This document shows, piece by piece, positions 43,500 to 54,725 of a stretch of 64,000 nt of DNA. Below the pieces are notes generated by a model, which worked only from the letters and a program-made list of their open reading frames with translations, was not told the DNA's origin and searched no databases. This DNA comes from Luscinia megarhynchos (lineage: Eukaryota > Chordata > Aves > Passeriformes > Turdidae): positions 434,001 through 498,000 of the forward strand of contig CM067591.1 in the NCBI GenBank assembly GCA_034336665.1. Direction: 5' to 3'. Position 1 is the stretch's first letter. Each line of letters begins with the position of its first letter. The position numbers were made by a program, and so were the translations under genes.

Positions 43500-44260
43500 A
43501 GCACAGGTAGAACCCAGAACAACACCTGGCCAGGTGTTGCAGCCAGGTGTGTCCATCACAGCCAGGTGTACCCATCCCAGCCAGGTGTGCCCATCCCAGC
43601 CAGGTGTGTCCATCACAGCCAGGTGTACCCATCACAGCCAGGTGTACCCATCCCAGCCAGGTGTGCCCATCCCAGCCAGGTGTGTCCATCACAGCCAGGT
43701 GTACCCATCTGAAACAGGTGTGCCCATCCCAGCCAGGTGTCCCCATCCTGGCCAGATGTACCCATCCCGCCAGGTGTGCCCATCCGAACCAGGTGTGCCT
43801 GTCCCAGCTAGGTGTGCCCATCAGAACCAGGTGTACCCATCCCAGCCAGGTGTACCCATCACAGCCAGGTGTGCCCATCTGAAACAGGTGTGCCCATCCC
43901 CGGCCAGGTGTGCCCTTGCAGCCAGGTGTGCCCATCCTGGCCAGGTGTGCCCATCCCAGCCAGGTGTGCCCATCCCATCCAGGTGTACCCATCCCGGCCA
44001 GGTGTGCCCATCCCGGCCAGGTGTGCCCATCCTGGCCAGGTGTGCCCATCCCAGCCAGGTGTGCCCATCCCATCCAGGTGTACCCATCCCGGCCAGGTGT
44101 GCCCATCCCAGCCAGGTGTGCCCATCCCATCCAGGTGTGCCCATCCCGGCCAGGTGTACCCATCAGAACCAGGTGTGCCCATCCCATCCAGGTGTGCCCA
44201 TCCCGGCCAGGTGTGCCCATCCCAACCAGGTGTGCCCGTCCCAACCAGGTGCTCTCCAGG
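43500..44260. repeat. TFCP2: minisatellite, CATCCCAGCCAGGTGTGCC unit
   Basis: About 38 units of 20 bases in TFCP2 intron 3, each containing CCAGGTGT. Confidence 0.97.
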
Positions 44261-44403
44261 GCCCTGCAGCTGGGTGGGGGTGGGGGATATACCTGGCTGG
44301 GGGGAGGAGGATGGTTCCCTTTGCCCCTTTTTGGCGCAGGGGAGGGCTGCACACCTGGCCAGGTGTGCCGGGGCGGCTCCAGGTGACGTTTCCCCGTCCC
44401 CAG

Positions 44404-44509
44404 AGCATCTTCCGGGTGGTTTTCCATGACCGGCGGCTGCAGTACACGGAGCACCAGCAGCTGGAGGGCTGGAGGTGGAACAGACCTGGGGACAGGATCC
44501 TGGACATAG
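44404..44509 (+). CDS. TFCP2: TFCP2 coding exon 4
   Basis: [20 protein letters not shown] then [16 protein letters not shown] core segment of the CP2/grainyhead DNA-binding domain with an intact frame. It ends in phase 1 (ATAG/GTGAGT), joining the AT of exon 5 as Asp. Confidence 0.98.
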
Positions 44510-44572
44510 GTGAGTCTCACCTGGCTGGGGCAGCTGGGGGTCCCAGGTGGGCCTCACCTGTTCCCCCCGCAG

Positions 44573-44679
44573 ATATCCCGATGTCCGTGGGGATCATCGA
44601 CCCGCGCGCCAACCCGACGCAGCTCAACACCGTGGAGTTCCTGTGGGACCCGGCCAAGAGGACGTCGGTGTTCATCCAG
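44573..44679 (+). CDS. TFCP2: TFCP2 coding exon 5
   Basis: [20 protein letters not shown] then [16 protein letters not shown], the conserved CP2 DNA-binding core, in frame. It ends TTCATCCAG/GTGAGG. The same CATCCAG/GTGAGG junction is repeated throughout the following intron. Confidence 0.98.
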
Positions 44680-45700
44680 GTGAGGCACAGGTGGGCTCTG
44701 GCCCACATCAGGTGAGGCACAGGTGGGCTCTGTCCCACATCCAGGTGAGGGACAGGTGGGCTCTGTCCCACATCCAGGTGAGGGACAGGTGGGCTCTGTC
44801 CCACATCAGGTGAGGCACAGGTGGGCTCTGTCCCATATCCAGGTGAGGCACAGGTGGGCTCTGTCCCACATCAGGTGAGGCACAGGTGGGCTCTATCCCA
44901 CATGCAGGTGAGGCACAGGTGGGCTCTGTCCCACATCCAGGTGAGGGACAGGTGGGCTCTGTCCCACATCAGGTGAGGCACAGGTGGGCTCTGTCCCACA
45001 TCAGGTGAGGCACAGGTGGGCTCTATCCCACATGCAGGTGAGGCACAGGTGGGCTCTGTCCCACATCCAGGTGAGGGACAGGTGGGCTCTATCTCACATC
45101 CAGGTGACACACAGGTGGGCTCTGTCCCACATCAGGTGAGAGCACAGGTGAGCTGTATCTCACATCCAGGTGAGGCACAGGTGGGCTCTGTCCCACATCA
45201 GGTGAGGCACAGGTGGGCTCTGTCCCAAATCAGGTGAGGCACAGGTGGGCTGTATCTCACATGCAGGTGAGGCACAGGTGGGCTGTATCTCACATGCAGG
45301 TGAGGCACAGGTGGGCTGTATCTCACATGCAGGTGAGGGACAGGTGGGTCTGTCCCACATCCAGGTGAGGCACAGGTGGGCTCTGTCCCATATCCAGGTG
45401 AGGCACAGGTGGGCTGTATCTCACATGCAGGTGAGGCACAGGTGGGCTCTGTCCCACATCAGGTGAGGTACAGGTGGGCTGTATCTCACATGCAGGTGAG
45501 GCACAGGTGGGTCTGTCCCACATCAGGTGAGGCACAGGTGGGCTCTGTCCCACATCCAGGTGGGCTCTGTCCCACATCAGGTGAGGCACAGGTGGGCTGT
45601 ATCTCACATGCAGGTGAGGCACAGGTGGGTCTGTCCCACATCAGGTGAGGCACAGGTGGGCTCTGTCCCACATCAGGTGACGCACAGGTGAGCCCAGGTG
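44680..45700 (+). repeat. TFCP2: minisatellite built on the exon 5 donor, GTGAGGCACAGGTGGGCTCT unit
   Basis: About 30 units of 29-34 bases: GTGAGGCACAGGTGGGCTCT followed by GTCCCACATC(C)AG. Each unit ends and begins like the real exon-intron junction, so the intron is a ladder of donor-like sites. Confidence 0.97.
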
Positions 45701-45798
45701 CTGCTCCTGGCTGTGCTCCGGCCCTGCCCGGGGCCCAGGTGCGCTCGGGGGGCCCTGCCCGGGCGGCAGTGGCGCCCCACGGCCGCTCACCTGCGCAG

Positions 45799-45951
45799 GT
45801 GCACTGCATCAGCACGGAGTTCACGCTGCGCAAGCACGGCGGCGAGAAGGGCGTTCCCTTCCGCGTGCAGATCGACACCTTCAGGGAGAACGAGAGCGGC
45901 GAGTACACCGAGCACCTGCACTCCGCCAGCTGCCAGATCAAGGTGTTCAAG
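45799..45951 (+). CDS. TFCP2: TFCP2 coding exon 6
   Basis: [40 protein letters not shown], then [11 protein letters not shown]. 153 bases in phase 0, nearly identical to mammals; the end of the CP2 DNA-binding domain. Confidence 0.98.
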
Positions 45952-46019
45952 GTACCTGCGGCCCTGGGGGTGCTGCTGCCGGGAGGGTGTGGTCACACCT
46001 GGGTGGTGACTCCGCCTGG

Positions 46020-46310
46020 ACAGCCCCACAGTCTGCTCTCTCCTCACCTGTTCACGTCAGGGGGTCAGCGGGGTTTGGGGTCCTGCTCTGTCCTCACGTG
46101 TTCAGCTCAGGGGGTCAATGGGGTTTGGGGTCCTGCTCTTTCCTCACCTGTTCACCTCAGGGGATCAGCAGGTTTTGGGGTCCTGCTCTTTCCTCACCTG
46201 TTCAACTCAGGGGTCTCAGCAGGTTTTGGGTCCTGCTGTTTCCTCACCTGTTCACCTCAGGGGTCTCAGCGGGGTTTGGGGTCCTCCCCTGGTTCACCTG
46301 GGCTGAATCC
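46020..46310. repeat. TFCP2: minisatellite, TTCCTCACCTGTTCACCTCA unit
   Basis: Five units of about 60 bases in TFCP2 intron 6. Confidence 0.93.
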
Positions 46311-46554
46311 CTTCACCTGTGAGTGCAGGTGCGGCCAAGTTTGAGAGAATTCCTTCAGGGGTCTGCCAAGGAGAACACCTGGATACCTGTGAAGGTTCCA
46401 CGCCTGTGCTTCCCGTGGGATTTGAGTGAAATCCCCAAATCCTGGGTGGAGGAGGGGCACAGGTGTTCAAGGTGTGGCCAAGTCAAGGCCAGCCCTGTGA
46501 CCTGGTGTCCAGGTGCAGTTTGTCCCACCTGAATCCCGTCTCCTACCTGGGTGA

Positions 46555-48135
46555 TGCTGATGCAGAAGACACAGCTCAGGTGTACTCAGGTGGTTAGAGG
46601 TGTGCTCAGGTGGTTACAGGTGTATTCCGGAGGTTACAGGTGTGCTCAGGTGGTTAGAGGTGGACTCAGCTGGTTACAGGTGGACTCAGTTACAGGTGTA
46701 GTCAGGTGGCTACAGGTGGACTCAGGGGGTACAGGTGTACATAGGTGGTTACAGGTGTAGTCAGGTGGTTGCAGGTGTGCGCAGGTGGTTACAGGTGTGC
46801 TCAGAGGGTTACAGGTGTGCTCAGGTAGTTACAGGTGTATCCAGTTGGTTACAGATGTGCTCAGTGGTTAGAGGTGCATTCAGGTGTTTACAGGTGTATC
46901 CAGGTGGTTACAGGTGTGTATCCAGGTGGTTACAGGTGTACTCAGGTGGTTACAGGTGTACTCAGGCAGTTACAGGTGTACTCAGGCGGTTACAGGTGTA
47001 TTCAGATGATTAGAGTTGTACTCAGGCGGTTACAGGTGTATTCAGGTGGTTACAGGTGTGTATTCAGGTGGTTACAGGTGTATCCAGGTGGTTACAGGTG
47101 TATCCAGGTGGTTACAGGTGTACTCAGGTGATTACAGGTGTACTCAGGTGGTTACAGGTGTACTCAGCCGGTTACAGGTGTACTCAGGTGGTTACAGGTG
47201 TATCCAGGTGGTTACAGGTGTACTCAGGTGGTTACAGGTATACTCAGCCGGTTACAGGTATACCCAGGTGGTTACAGGTGTATCCAGGTGGTTACAGGTG
47301 TACTCAGGTGGTTACAGGTGTACTCAGTCGGGTTACAGGTGTACTCAGGTGGTTACAGGTGTACTCAGGTGGTTACAGGTGTATCCAGGTGGTTACAGGT
47401 GTACTCAGCCGGTTACAGGTGTACTCAGGTGGTTGGCAGGTGTATCCAGGTGGTTGACAGGTGTACTCAGGTGGTTACAGGTATACTCAGGCTACGGTAT
47501 ACTCAGGTGGTTACAGGTGTATCCAGGTGGTTACAGGTGTATCCAGGTGGTTACAGGTGTACTCAGGTGGTTACAGGTGTATCTAGGTGGTTACAGGTAT
47601 ACTCAGGTGGTTACAGGTGTATCCAGATGGTTACAGGTGTATCCAGGTGGTTACAGGTGTATCCAGGTGGTTACAGGTGTACTCCAGCCGGTTACAGGTG
47701 TATCTAGGTGGTTACAGGTATACCCAGGTGGTTACAGGCATGGCCCAGGTGGTTACAGGTGTATCCAGATGGTTACAGGTATACTCAGCCGGTTACAGGT
47801 ATACTCAGGTGGTTACAGGTGTACTCAGGCGGTTACAGGTGTATCCAGGTGGTTACAGGTGTATCCAGGTGGTTACAGGTGTACTCAGCCGGTTACAGGT
47901 GTATCCAGGTGGTTACAGGTGTATCTAGGTGGTTACAGGTATACTCAGGTGGTTACAGGTGTACTCAGGTGGTTACAGGTGTATCCAGGTGGTTACAGGT
48001 GTATCCAGGTGGTTACAGGTATACTCAGGTGGTTACAGGTGTACTCAGGCGGTTACAGGTATACTCAGGTGGTTACAGGTGTACCCAGGTGGTTACAGGT
48101 GTATCCAGGTGGTTACAGGTGTATCCAGGTGGCCA
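46555..48135. repeat. TFCP2: minisatellite, CAGGTGGTTACAGGTGTATC unit
   Basis: About 75 units of exactly or nearly 21 bases, the most regular array in the window. The period is a multiple of three, hence a false 458-residue frame. Confidence 0.98.
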
Positions 48136-48277
48136 CACCCCCTGTCCCTGCTGAGGCCCTCAGGACAGGTTATCCCAAAACTTCTCCTTCCCCTTCTGAG
48201 CACCAAGAGGGCTGGGTCACCTGTGTAACGTGGCCCACCTGTGTGCTGCCCACACACCTGTCCCGGCTGTGCCCCAG

Positions 48278-48388
48278 CCCAAGGGAGCCGACCGGAAGCA
48301 GAAGACGGACCGGGAGAAGATGGAGAAGCGGACGCCGCACGAGAAGGAGAAGTACCAGCCCTCCTACGAGACCACCATCCTCACCGAG
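48278..48388 (+). CDS. TFCP2: TFCP2 coding exon 7
   Basis: [20 protein letters not shown] then [17 protein letters not shown], identical to the basic linker of mammalian TFCP2 after the DNA-binding domain. 111 bases, phase 0, intact. Confidence 0.98.
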
Positions 48389-48534
48389 GTGAGCTCACCT
48401 GCCCCACCTGCCCCACCTGGCGGCCAGCAGCGGGCTGCGTGCTGGCAGGGCTGTGCTCCAGCTCCTCCTACCTGCCTGGGCACGGAAGGTGCTTGTGTAC
48501 CTGAAAAACGGCTCTGGGGACATCGCTCACCTGA

Positions 48535-49245
48535 GCTGGGCAGGTGTGTGCAGGGCAGGTGTGTGCAGGGCCAGGTGTGTGCTAGGGCAGGTGTGTGCAG
48601 GGCCAGGTGTGTGCAGGCCAGGTGTGTTAAAAGGCCAGGTGTGCAGGGCAGGTGTGTGCAAGGCCAGGTGTGCAAAGGCCAGGTGTGTGCAGGGCAGGTG
48701 TGCAAGGCCAGGTGTGTTAAAGGCCAGGTGTGTGCAAGGCCAGGTGTGTGCAAGGCCAGGTGTGTGCAGGCCAGGTGTGTTAAAGGCCAGGTGTGTGCAG
48801 GGCCAGGTGTGTGCAAGGCCAGGTGTGTGCAGGGCCAGGTGTGCAGGGCCAGGTGTGTGCAGGCCAGGTGTGTGCAGGGCCAGGTGTGTGCAAGGCCAGG
48901 TGTGTGCATGAGGGGCCAGGTGTGTGTGCAGGGCCAGGTGTGTGCAAGGCCAGGTGTGTGCAGGGCAGGTGTGTGCAGGGCCAGGTGTGCAGGGCCAGGT
49001 GTGAGGCTGCGTGTGTGCAAGGCCAGGTGTGCAGGGCCAGGTGTGTGCAGGGCCCAGGTGTGCAGGGCCAGGTGTGGCATAAAAGCAGGGCCAGGTGTGT
49101 GGGATTGAAGGTGTGTGTCAGTCCAGATGTGGGCAGTCCCAGGTGTGTGCATGATTCCAGGTGTGCAGTCCCAGGTGTGTGCAGGTGCAGTCCCAGGTGT
49201 GTGCATGGTTCCAGGTGTGCAGTCCCAGGTGTGTGCAGTGTGGCT
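48535..49245. repeat. TFCP2: minisatellite, GCCAGGTGTGTGCAGG unit
   Basis: About 45 units of 15-17 bases. Confidence 0.97.
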
Positions 49246-49269
49246 GTGTGTGCAGGTGTGCGTCCCATA

Positions 49270-49820
49270 GATGTGCCCAGGTGTGTGTACAGGTGTGCCC
49301 AGGTGTGTGTGCAGCTGTGCCCAGGTGTGTGTACAGGTGTCCCAGGTGTGCCCAGGTGTGTGCTCAGGTGCCCCAGGTGTGTGCCCAGGTGTGTGCCCCA
49401 GGTGTGTCCCAGGTGCCCCAGGTGTGCCCAGGTGTGTGCTCAGGTGTCCCAGGTGCCCCAGGTGTGTGCCCAGGTGTGCCCAGGTGTGTGCCCAGGTGTG
49501 TGCTCAGGTGCCCCAGGTGCCCAGGTGTGTGCTCAGGTGTCCCAGGTGCCCCAGGTGTGCCCAGGTGTGTGCTCAGGTGTGTGCCCAGGTGCCCCAGGTG
49601 TGTGCTGCTCAGGTGTCCCAGGTGCCCCAGGTGTGTGCCCAGGTGTGCCCAGGTGTGTGCCCAGGTGCGTGTGCCCAGGTGTGCCCAGGTGTGTGCCCAG
49701 GTGTCCCAGGTGCCCCAGGTGTATGCTCAGGTGTCCCAGGTGTGCCCAGGTGTGTGCTCCAGGTGTGCCCAGGTGTGTGCCCCAGGTGTGTGCCCAGGTG
49801 CCCCAGGTGCGTGTCCCGGC
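49270..49820. repeat. TFCP2: minisatellite, CAGGTGTGCCCAGGTGTGTG unit
   Basis: About 50 units of 10-12 bases (CCCAGGTGTG, CCCAGGTGCC), up to the exon 8 acceptor. Confidence 0.97.
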
Positions 49821-49848
49821 ACACCTGAGCTCACCTGGCTGCCCGCAG

Positions 49849-49935
49849 TGCTCGCCCTGGCCCGAGGTCACTCCACGCGTCCAGCTGCCTCACCGAGCTC
49901 AACAGCTCCCCAGCTGCTTCTGCCTGGGCGTAGGG
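49849..49935 (+). CDS. TFCP2: TFCP2 coding exon 8, middle diverged
   Basis: Starts CSPWPEVT as in mammals and ends in CFCLG before GTGAGT. The middle, where mammals have a Ser/Asn-rich NSSPSPGFNSSHSS stretch, fits only if the frame shifts briefly (an LNSSP reading exists in another frame). There is no stop in the read-through frame, but the phase to exon 9 is off by one. This is the serine-rich regulatory linker, so some divergence is expected. Confidence 0.8.
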
Positions 49936-49939
49936 GTGA

Positions 49940-50795
49940 GTGACGAGCGGGGACTGGGGAAACTGGGGACTGGGGAAACTGGGACTGGGGAAACTGGGAC
50001 TGGGGAAACTGGGGGCTGGGGAAACTGGGACTGGGGGGAACTGGGACTGGGGGAACTGGGACTGGGAAACTGGGGAAACTGGGACTGGGGGAAACTGGGG
50101 GACTGGGACTGGGGAAACTGGGACTGGGGAAACTGGGACTGGGGAAACTGGGACTGGGAAACTGGGACTGGGGAAACTGGGACTGGGAAACTGGGACTGG
50201 GAAACTGGGGGACTGGGGAGACTGGGACTGGGGGCACTGGGGGACTGGGACTGGGACTGGGGAAACTGGGACTGGGGAAACTGGGGGACTGGGGCACTGG
50301 GACTGGGGGAACTGGGACTAGGGGGCACTGGGACTGGGGAAACTGGGGGCACTGGGGAAACTGGGACTGGGGACTGGGGAACTGGGACTGGGAAACTGGG
50401 ACTGGGGACCTGGGACTGGGAAACTGGGACTGGGGGCACTGGGGGACTGGGAAACTGGCACTGGGAAACTGGCACTGGGGGCACTGGGGGACTGGGACTG
50501 GGACTGGGAAACTGGGACTGGACTGGGAAACTGGGACTGGGACTGGGGAAACTGGGACTGGGGCACTGGGACTGGGGAAACTGGGGGACTGGGGAAACTG
50601 GGGGGACTGGGACTGGGGGGACTGGGACTGGGGGAACTGGGACTGGGAAACTGGGACTGGGACTGGGGGACCTGGGACTGAGACTGAGACTGGGACTGGG
50701 ACACTGGGACTGGGACTGGGACTGGGGAAACCGGGACTGGGGAAACTGGGACTGGGACTGGGGGACCTGGGACTGAGACTGGGGAACTGGGACTG

Positions 50796-50833
<38 letters not shown>

Positions 50834-50850
50834 ACTGGTGGGACTGGTGG
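49940..50850. repeat. TFCP2: minisatellite, GGGGAAACTGGGACTG unit
   Basis: About 65 units of 12-18 bases, G-rich on the plus strand. Confidence 0.97.
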
Positions 50851-50869
50851 GACTGGGGGCAGAGCAGGG

Positions 50870-51130
50870 AGTGGGTACCAGTGCCATCCCAGTGACCCCT
50901 GTGGCATCCCAGTGCCATCCCAGTGACCCCAGTACCATCCCAGTGCCATCCCAGTGACTCCACTATCACCGCTGTCCCATCCCAGTGACCCCAGTAAGAC
51001 CTCAGTGCTATCCCAGTAACCCCAGTAACACCCCAGTGCCCCCAGTGTCCCCAGTGACAGTATCCCACTATCCCCAGTGCCCCCAGTATCCCCAGTGCCC
51101 CCAGTATCCCCAGTGCCCCCAGTGACCGTG
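50870..51130. repeat. TFCP2: minisatellite, CCCAGTGCCATCCCAGTGAC unit
   Basis: About 15 degenerate units of 14-20 bases. Confidence 0.9.
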
Positions 51131-51145
51131 TCCCTCTGTCCCCAG

Positions 51146-51194
51146 CAGTGGGTCCCCGAGCCACCAGCCCGACCCCCCCGCGCCCCTGGCTGAC
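51146..51194 (+). CDS. TFCP2: TFCP2 coding exon 9
   Basis: Read from the second base, the exon gives SGSPSHQPDPPAPLAD, matching the mammalian NGSPNHQPEPPPPVTD. CCCCAG acceptor and GCTGAC/GTAAGT donor. Correct joining to exon 8 needs one base adjusted there. Confidence 0.85.
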
Positions 51195-51490
51195 GTAAGT
51201 ACCTGCCCAGGTACCTGCCCAGCACACCTGGGGGTGCCAGGGACACACTGGGGTCACCTGCACACACCTGGGGGTCCCAGGGACACACTGGGGTCACCTG
51301 CACACACCTGGGGTCACCTGCACACACCTGGGGGGGTGCCAGGGACCTGCACACACCTGGGGGTGCCAGGGACACGCTGGGGTCACCTGCACACACCTGG
51401 GGGGGTCCCAGGGACCTGCACACACCTGGGGGGGATCTCAGGGACACGCTGGGGTCACCTGCACACACCTGGGGGGGATTCACACCTGTG
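51195..51490. repeat. TFCP2: minisatellite, GTCACCTGCACACACCTGGG unit
   Basis: About nine units of 20-45 bases in TFCP2 intron 9. Confidence 0.95.
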
Positions 51491-51569
51491 CTGAGCCCCC
51501 TGTGCCCCTCCCTGGGTGCCCACAGTGGCGCCTCCCTCACCTGCTCAGCCAGGTGTCCCTGTGCCGCAG

Positions 51570-51663
51570 ACGCTGCTGCCCACCTGGAGCCCGCAGGAGG
51601 CGCAGCAGTGGCTGCACCGCAACCGCTTCTCCACCTTCTCACGGCTCTTCAGGAACTTCTCAG
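51570..51663 (+). CDS. TFCP2: TFCP2 coding exon 10
   Basis: TLLPTWSPQEAQQWLHRNRF then STFSRLFRNFS, the start of the SAM-like oligomerisation domain. Frame intact. It ends TTCTCAG/GTGAGT, and CTCAGGTGAGT is the core of the repeat in the next intron. Confidence 0.97.
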
Positions 51664-51829
51664 GTGAGTCCTGCCCCTCACCTGGCCAGGTCACCTCACC
51701 TGGGCCAGGTCACCTCACCTGGGCCAGGTCACCTCATCTCACCTGGGCCAGGTCACCTCCCCTCACCTGGCAGTGCCTCCCCCAGCTCACCTGGCAATTT
51801 GGGGCAAAGAGAGGAAAATTTGGGGTGAG

Positions 51830-52375
51830 TTTGGGATGAATGCAGGTGAGTTTGGGGGGTGTTCAGGTGTACTCAGGTGAGTTTGGGTGTACTCAGGTGA
51901 GTTGGGGTGCGTTCAGGTGTACTCAGGTGAGTCCAGGTGTGCTCAGGTGGGTTGGGTGTTCAGGTGTACTCAGGTGAGTCCAGGTCATGCTCAGGTAGGT
52001 TGGGGGTGCTGCCCAGGTGTACTCTAGGTGAGTTTGGGTGTACCTCAGGTGAGTTGGGTGCTCAGGTGTGCTCAGGTGGGCTGCCCCTGCGCCCAGGTGT
52101 ACTCCCCAGGTGCAGTCCAGGTGTGCTCAGGTGGGTTGGGGGTGTCGGTGTACTCAGGGTGAGTTTGGGGTGTGCTCAGGTGGGTTGGGGGTGCGTTCAG
52201 GTGTACTCAGGTGAGTTCGGGTGTGCTCAGGTGGGTTGGGGTGCGTTCAGGTGTACTCAGGTGAGTCCAGGTGTGCTCAGGTGGGTTGGGGTGCGTTCAG
52301 GTGTACTCAGGTGAGTCCAGGTGTGCTCAGGTGGGTTGGGGTGCGTTCAGGTGTGCTCAGGTGAGCCTTGGCTCG
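51830..52375 (+). repeat. TFCP2: minisatellite, GTACTCAGGTGAGTTTGGG unit
   Basis: About 25 units of 20-22 bases, many with ACTCAG/GTGAGT, the same ten bases as the exon 10 donor. Confidence 0.95.
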
Positions 52376-52380
52376 GGCAG

Positions 52381-52471
52381 GTGCGGATCTGCTCAAGCTG
52401 ACCCGCGAGGACGTGATCCAGATCTGCGGCCCGGCCGACGGCATCCGGCTCTTCAACGCGCTCAAGGGCAG
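52381..52471 (+). CDS. TFCP2: TFCP2 coding exon 11
   Basis: [20 protein letters not shown] then [10 protein letters not shown], the rest of the SAM-like domain. Intact, with the donor splitting the Arg codon. Confidence 0.98.
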
Positions 52472-52474
52472 GTG

Positions 52475-53055
52475 AGGGGCGGGCTCACCTGGGGCGGGGC
52501 TCACCTGGGGGGCAGGAGCTCACCTGGGGGGTGGGATTTACCTGGGGGTGGGGCTCACCTGGGGGGTGGGATTTACCTGGGGGGCAGGAGCTCACCTGGG
52601 GGGTGGGATTTACCTGGGGGAGGGTGGGGGCTCACCTGGGGGAGTGGTGGGGCTCACCTGGGGGGATGGGACTTACCTGTCCCATGGCACAAGGGTTTTC
52701 CTCGGGGTTGGGCTCTCCAGCTTCCCCTGAGGACACCTGGCAGGGGTGGGACCCCTCACCTGTGTGATCTCACCTGTGTGATGTCATCTGTGTGTCCCTC
52801 ACCTGTGTCACCCTCACCTCTGTGTCCCTCACCTGTGTGCCCTCACCTGTGTGCCCCTCACCTGTGTGATGTCATCTGTGTGTCACTCACCTCTGTGCCC
52901 CTCACCTGTGTGCCCTCACCTGTGTGCCCCTCACCTGTGTGCTCTCACCTGTGTCACCCTCACCTCTGTGTCCCTTACCTCTGTGTCCCTCACCTGTGCG
53001 CCCTCACCTGTGTCACCCTCACCTGTGTCACCCTCACCTGTGCGCCCTCACCTGG
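52475..53055. repeat. TFCP2: two minisatellites (GCTCACCTGGGGGGTGGGAT; CTCACCTGTGTCACC)
   Basis: 52,475-52,690 and 52,745-53,055 both repeat CTCACCTG, the reverse complement of CAGGTGAG. Confidence 0.95.
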
Positions 53056-53058
53056 CAG

Positions 53059-53165
53059 GATGGTGCGGCCCCACCTGACCATCTACGTGTGCCAGGAGTC
53101 GCAGCAGGTGAGGGACCCTCAGCACGAGCACGAGGACGGCGACGGCAGCGCCGGAACCTTCTTCG
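53059..53165 (+). CDS. TFCP2: TFCP2 coding exon 12
   Basis: RMVRPHLTIYVCQESQQVRD then PQHEHEDGDGSAGTFF. The polyglutamine tract of mammals is replaced by a short HEHEDGDG stretch. Frame intact; it ends in phase 1. Confidence 0.96.
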
Positions 53166-53966
53166 GTGAGGGGGCACACCTGGGGCAGGGGGCACACCTG
53201 GGGGGCACACCTGGGGATCACACCTGGGGCAGGGATCACACCTGGGGGGCAGAGATCTCACCTGGGGGCAGGGATCACACCTGGGGGCACACCTGGGGAT
53301 CACACCTGGGGGCAGGGATCACACCTGGGGCAGGGATCACACCTGGGGGCAGGGGAGCACACCTGAGAGCAGGGATCACACCTGGGGGCAGGGATCACAC
53401 CTGGGGATCACACCTGGGGGCAGGGATCACACCTGGGGAGCACACCTGGGGAGATTGGATCACACACCTGAGGGAGCACAGTTGGGGAGCAGGGATCACA
53501 CCTGTGCAGGTCTCAGGTTTGGGCACACCTGGGAAGGTGTCAGACCTGGGTACACCTGTTCAGGTGAGAGGTATGGGAGCACACCTGGGCAGTCCTGTCA
53601 CACCTGGGCAGTTCTGTCACACCTGGGCAGTTGTGTGCACACCTGGGCAGTGCCAGGTGAGGGCACACCTGCTCAGGTGCCAGGTGAGGGCACACCTGGG
53701 CAGTTGTGTGCACACCTGGGCAGTGCCAGGTGAGGGCACACCTGCTCAGGTGCCAGGTGAGGGCACACCTGGGCAGTCCTGTCACACCTGCTCAGGTGCC
53801 AGGTGAGGGCACACCTGCTCAGGTGCCGCCCCCCAGTGTACCACGCCGTGTACCTGGGCAGTCCTGTCACACCTGGGCAGTGCCAGGTGAGGGCACACCT
53901 GGGCAGTCCTGTCACACCTGGGCAGTGCCAGGTGAGGGCACACCTGCTCAGGTGCCGCCCCCCCAG
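53166..53966 (+). repeat. TFCP2: minisatellites with a decoy copy of the exon 13 acceptor and start
   Basis: GGGGATCACACCTGGGG units (to 53,470) and CACACCTGGGCAGTCCTGT units (53,570-53,960). At 53,837 the acceptor CCCCCAG and the first 21 bases of exon 13 (TGTACCACGCCGTGTACCTGG) appear 130 bases ahead of the real exon, then run back into the repeat. Confidence 0.95.
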
Positions 53967-54109
53967 TGTACCACGCCGTGTACCTGGAGGCGCTGACGGC
54001 GGCCGAGCTCTGCGCGAAGCTGGCGCTGCTGTTCCGCGTCCCCGCCCAGCAGATCCAGCACATCTACAAACAGGGACCCACCGGCATCCACGTGCTGGTC
54101 AGCGACGAG
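53967..54109 (+). CDS. TFCP2: TFCP2 coding exon 13
   Basis: VYHAVYLEALTAAELCAKLA, LLFRVPAQQIQHIYKQGPTG, then IHVLVSDE, the C-terminal tetramerisation region. Intact; GACGAG/GTACCG donor. Confidence 0.98.
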
Positions 54110-54114
54110 GTACC

Positions 54115-54725
54115 GCACCTGGGCGCACCTGGGCACAGCTGGGAAACAGCTGGGAACACCTGGGCGCACCTGGGACACATCTGGGAACACCTGGGACACA
54201 GCTGGGAACACCTGGCACACAGCTGGGAACACCTGGGCATGGCTGGGAACAGCTGGGAACACCTGGGTCACAGCTGGGCATGGGAACAGCTGGGGTGCAC
54301 CTGGGCACTGGCACACCTGGGCACCAGAACGGCTGAGACACACCTGGGTATGGGAACAGCTGGGAACACCTGGGCACGAGAACACCTGGGCAAAATCTGA
54401 GCACACCTGGGGAACACCAGAGACACACTTGGGAATGAGGGAAGGACTCCAGGAGGGATCCCTGCACATCTGGGGCACACCTGGGGAACAGCTGGACACA
54501 CCTGGGACACACCTGGGAATGAGGGAAGGACTCCAGGAGGGATCCCTGCACACCTGGGACACATCTGGGGAACACCTGAGACACACCCGGGACACAGTTG
54601 GGGAACACCTGGGGAACACCTGGGAAGGAGGGAAGGACTCCAGGAGGGATCCCTGCACACCTGGGACACACCTGGGCACACCTGGGAAGGAGGGAAGGAC
54701 TCCAGGAGGGATCCACTTGGGGAGC
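54115..54725. repeat. TFCP2: minisatellites (CAGCTGGGAACACCTGGG; GGAAGGACTCCAGGAGGGAT)
   Basis: 54,115-54,420 holds short ACACCTGGG units. 54,430-54,725 holds four units of 60-90 bases containing GAGGGAAGGACTCCAGGAGG. Confidence 0.95.

Noticed and set aside
46555..48135. Regular 21-base repeats considered as a CRISPR array
   Set aside because: No unique spacers; units are contiguous, and the context is an intron of a vertebrate gene.
49831..51642. Minus-strand frame of 603 codons, Ser/Pro/Val-rich
   Set aside because: Lies antisense over TFCP2 introns and exons 8-10 and is made of minisatellite units.
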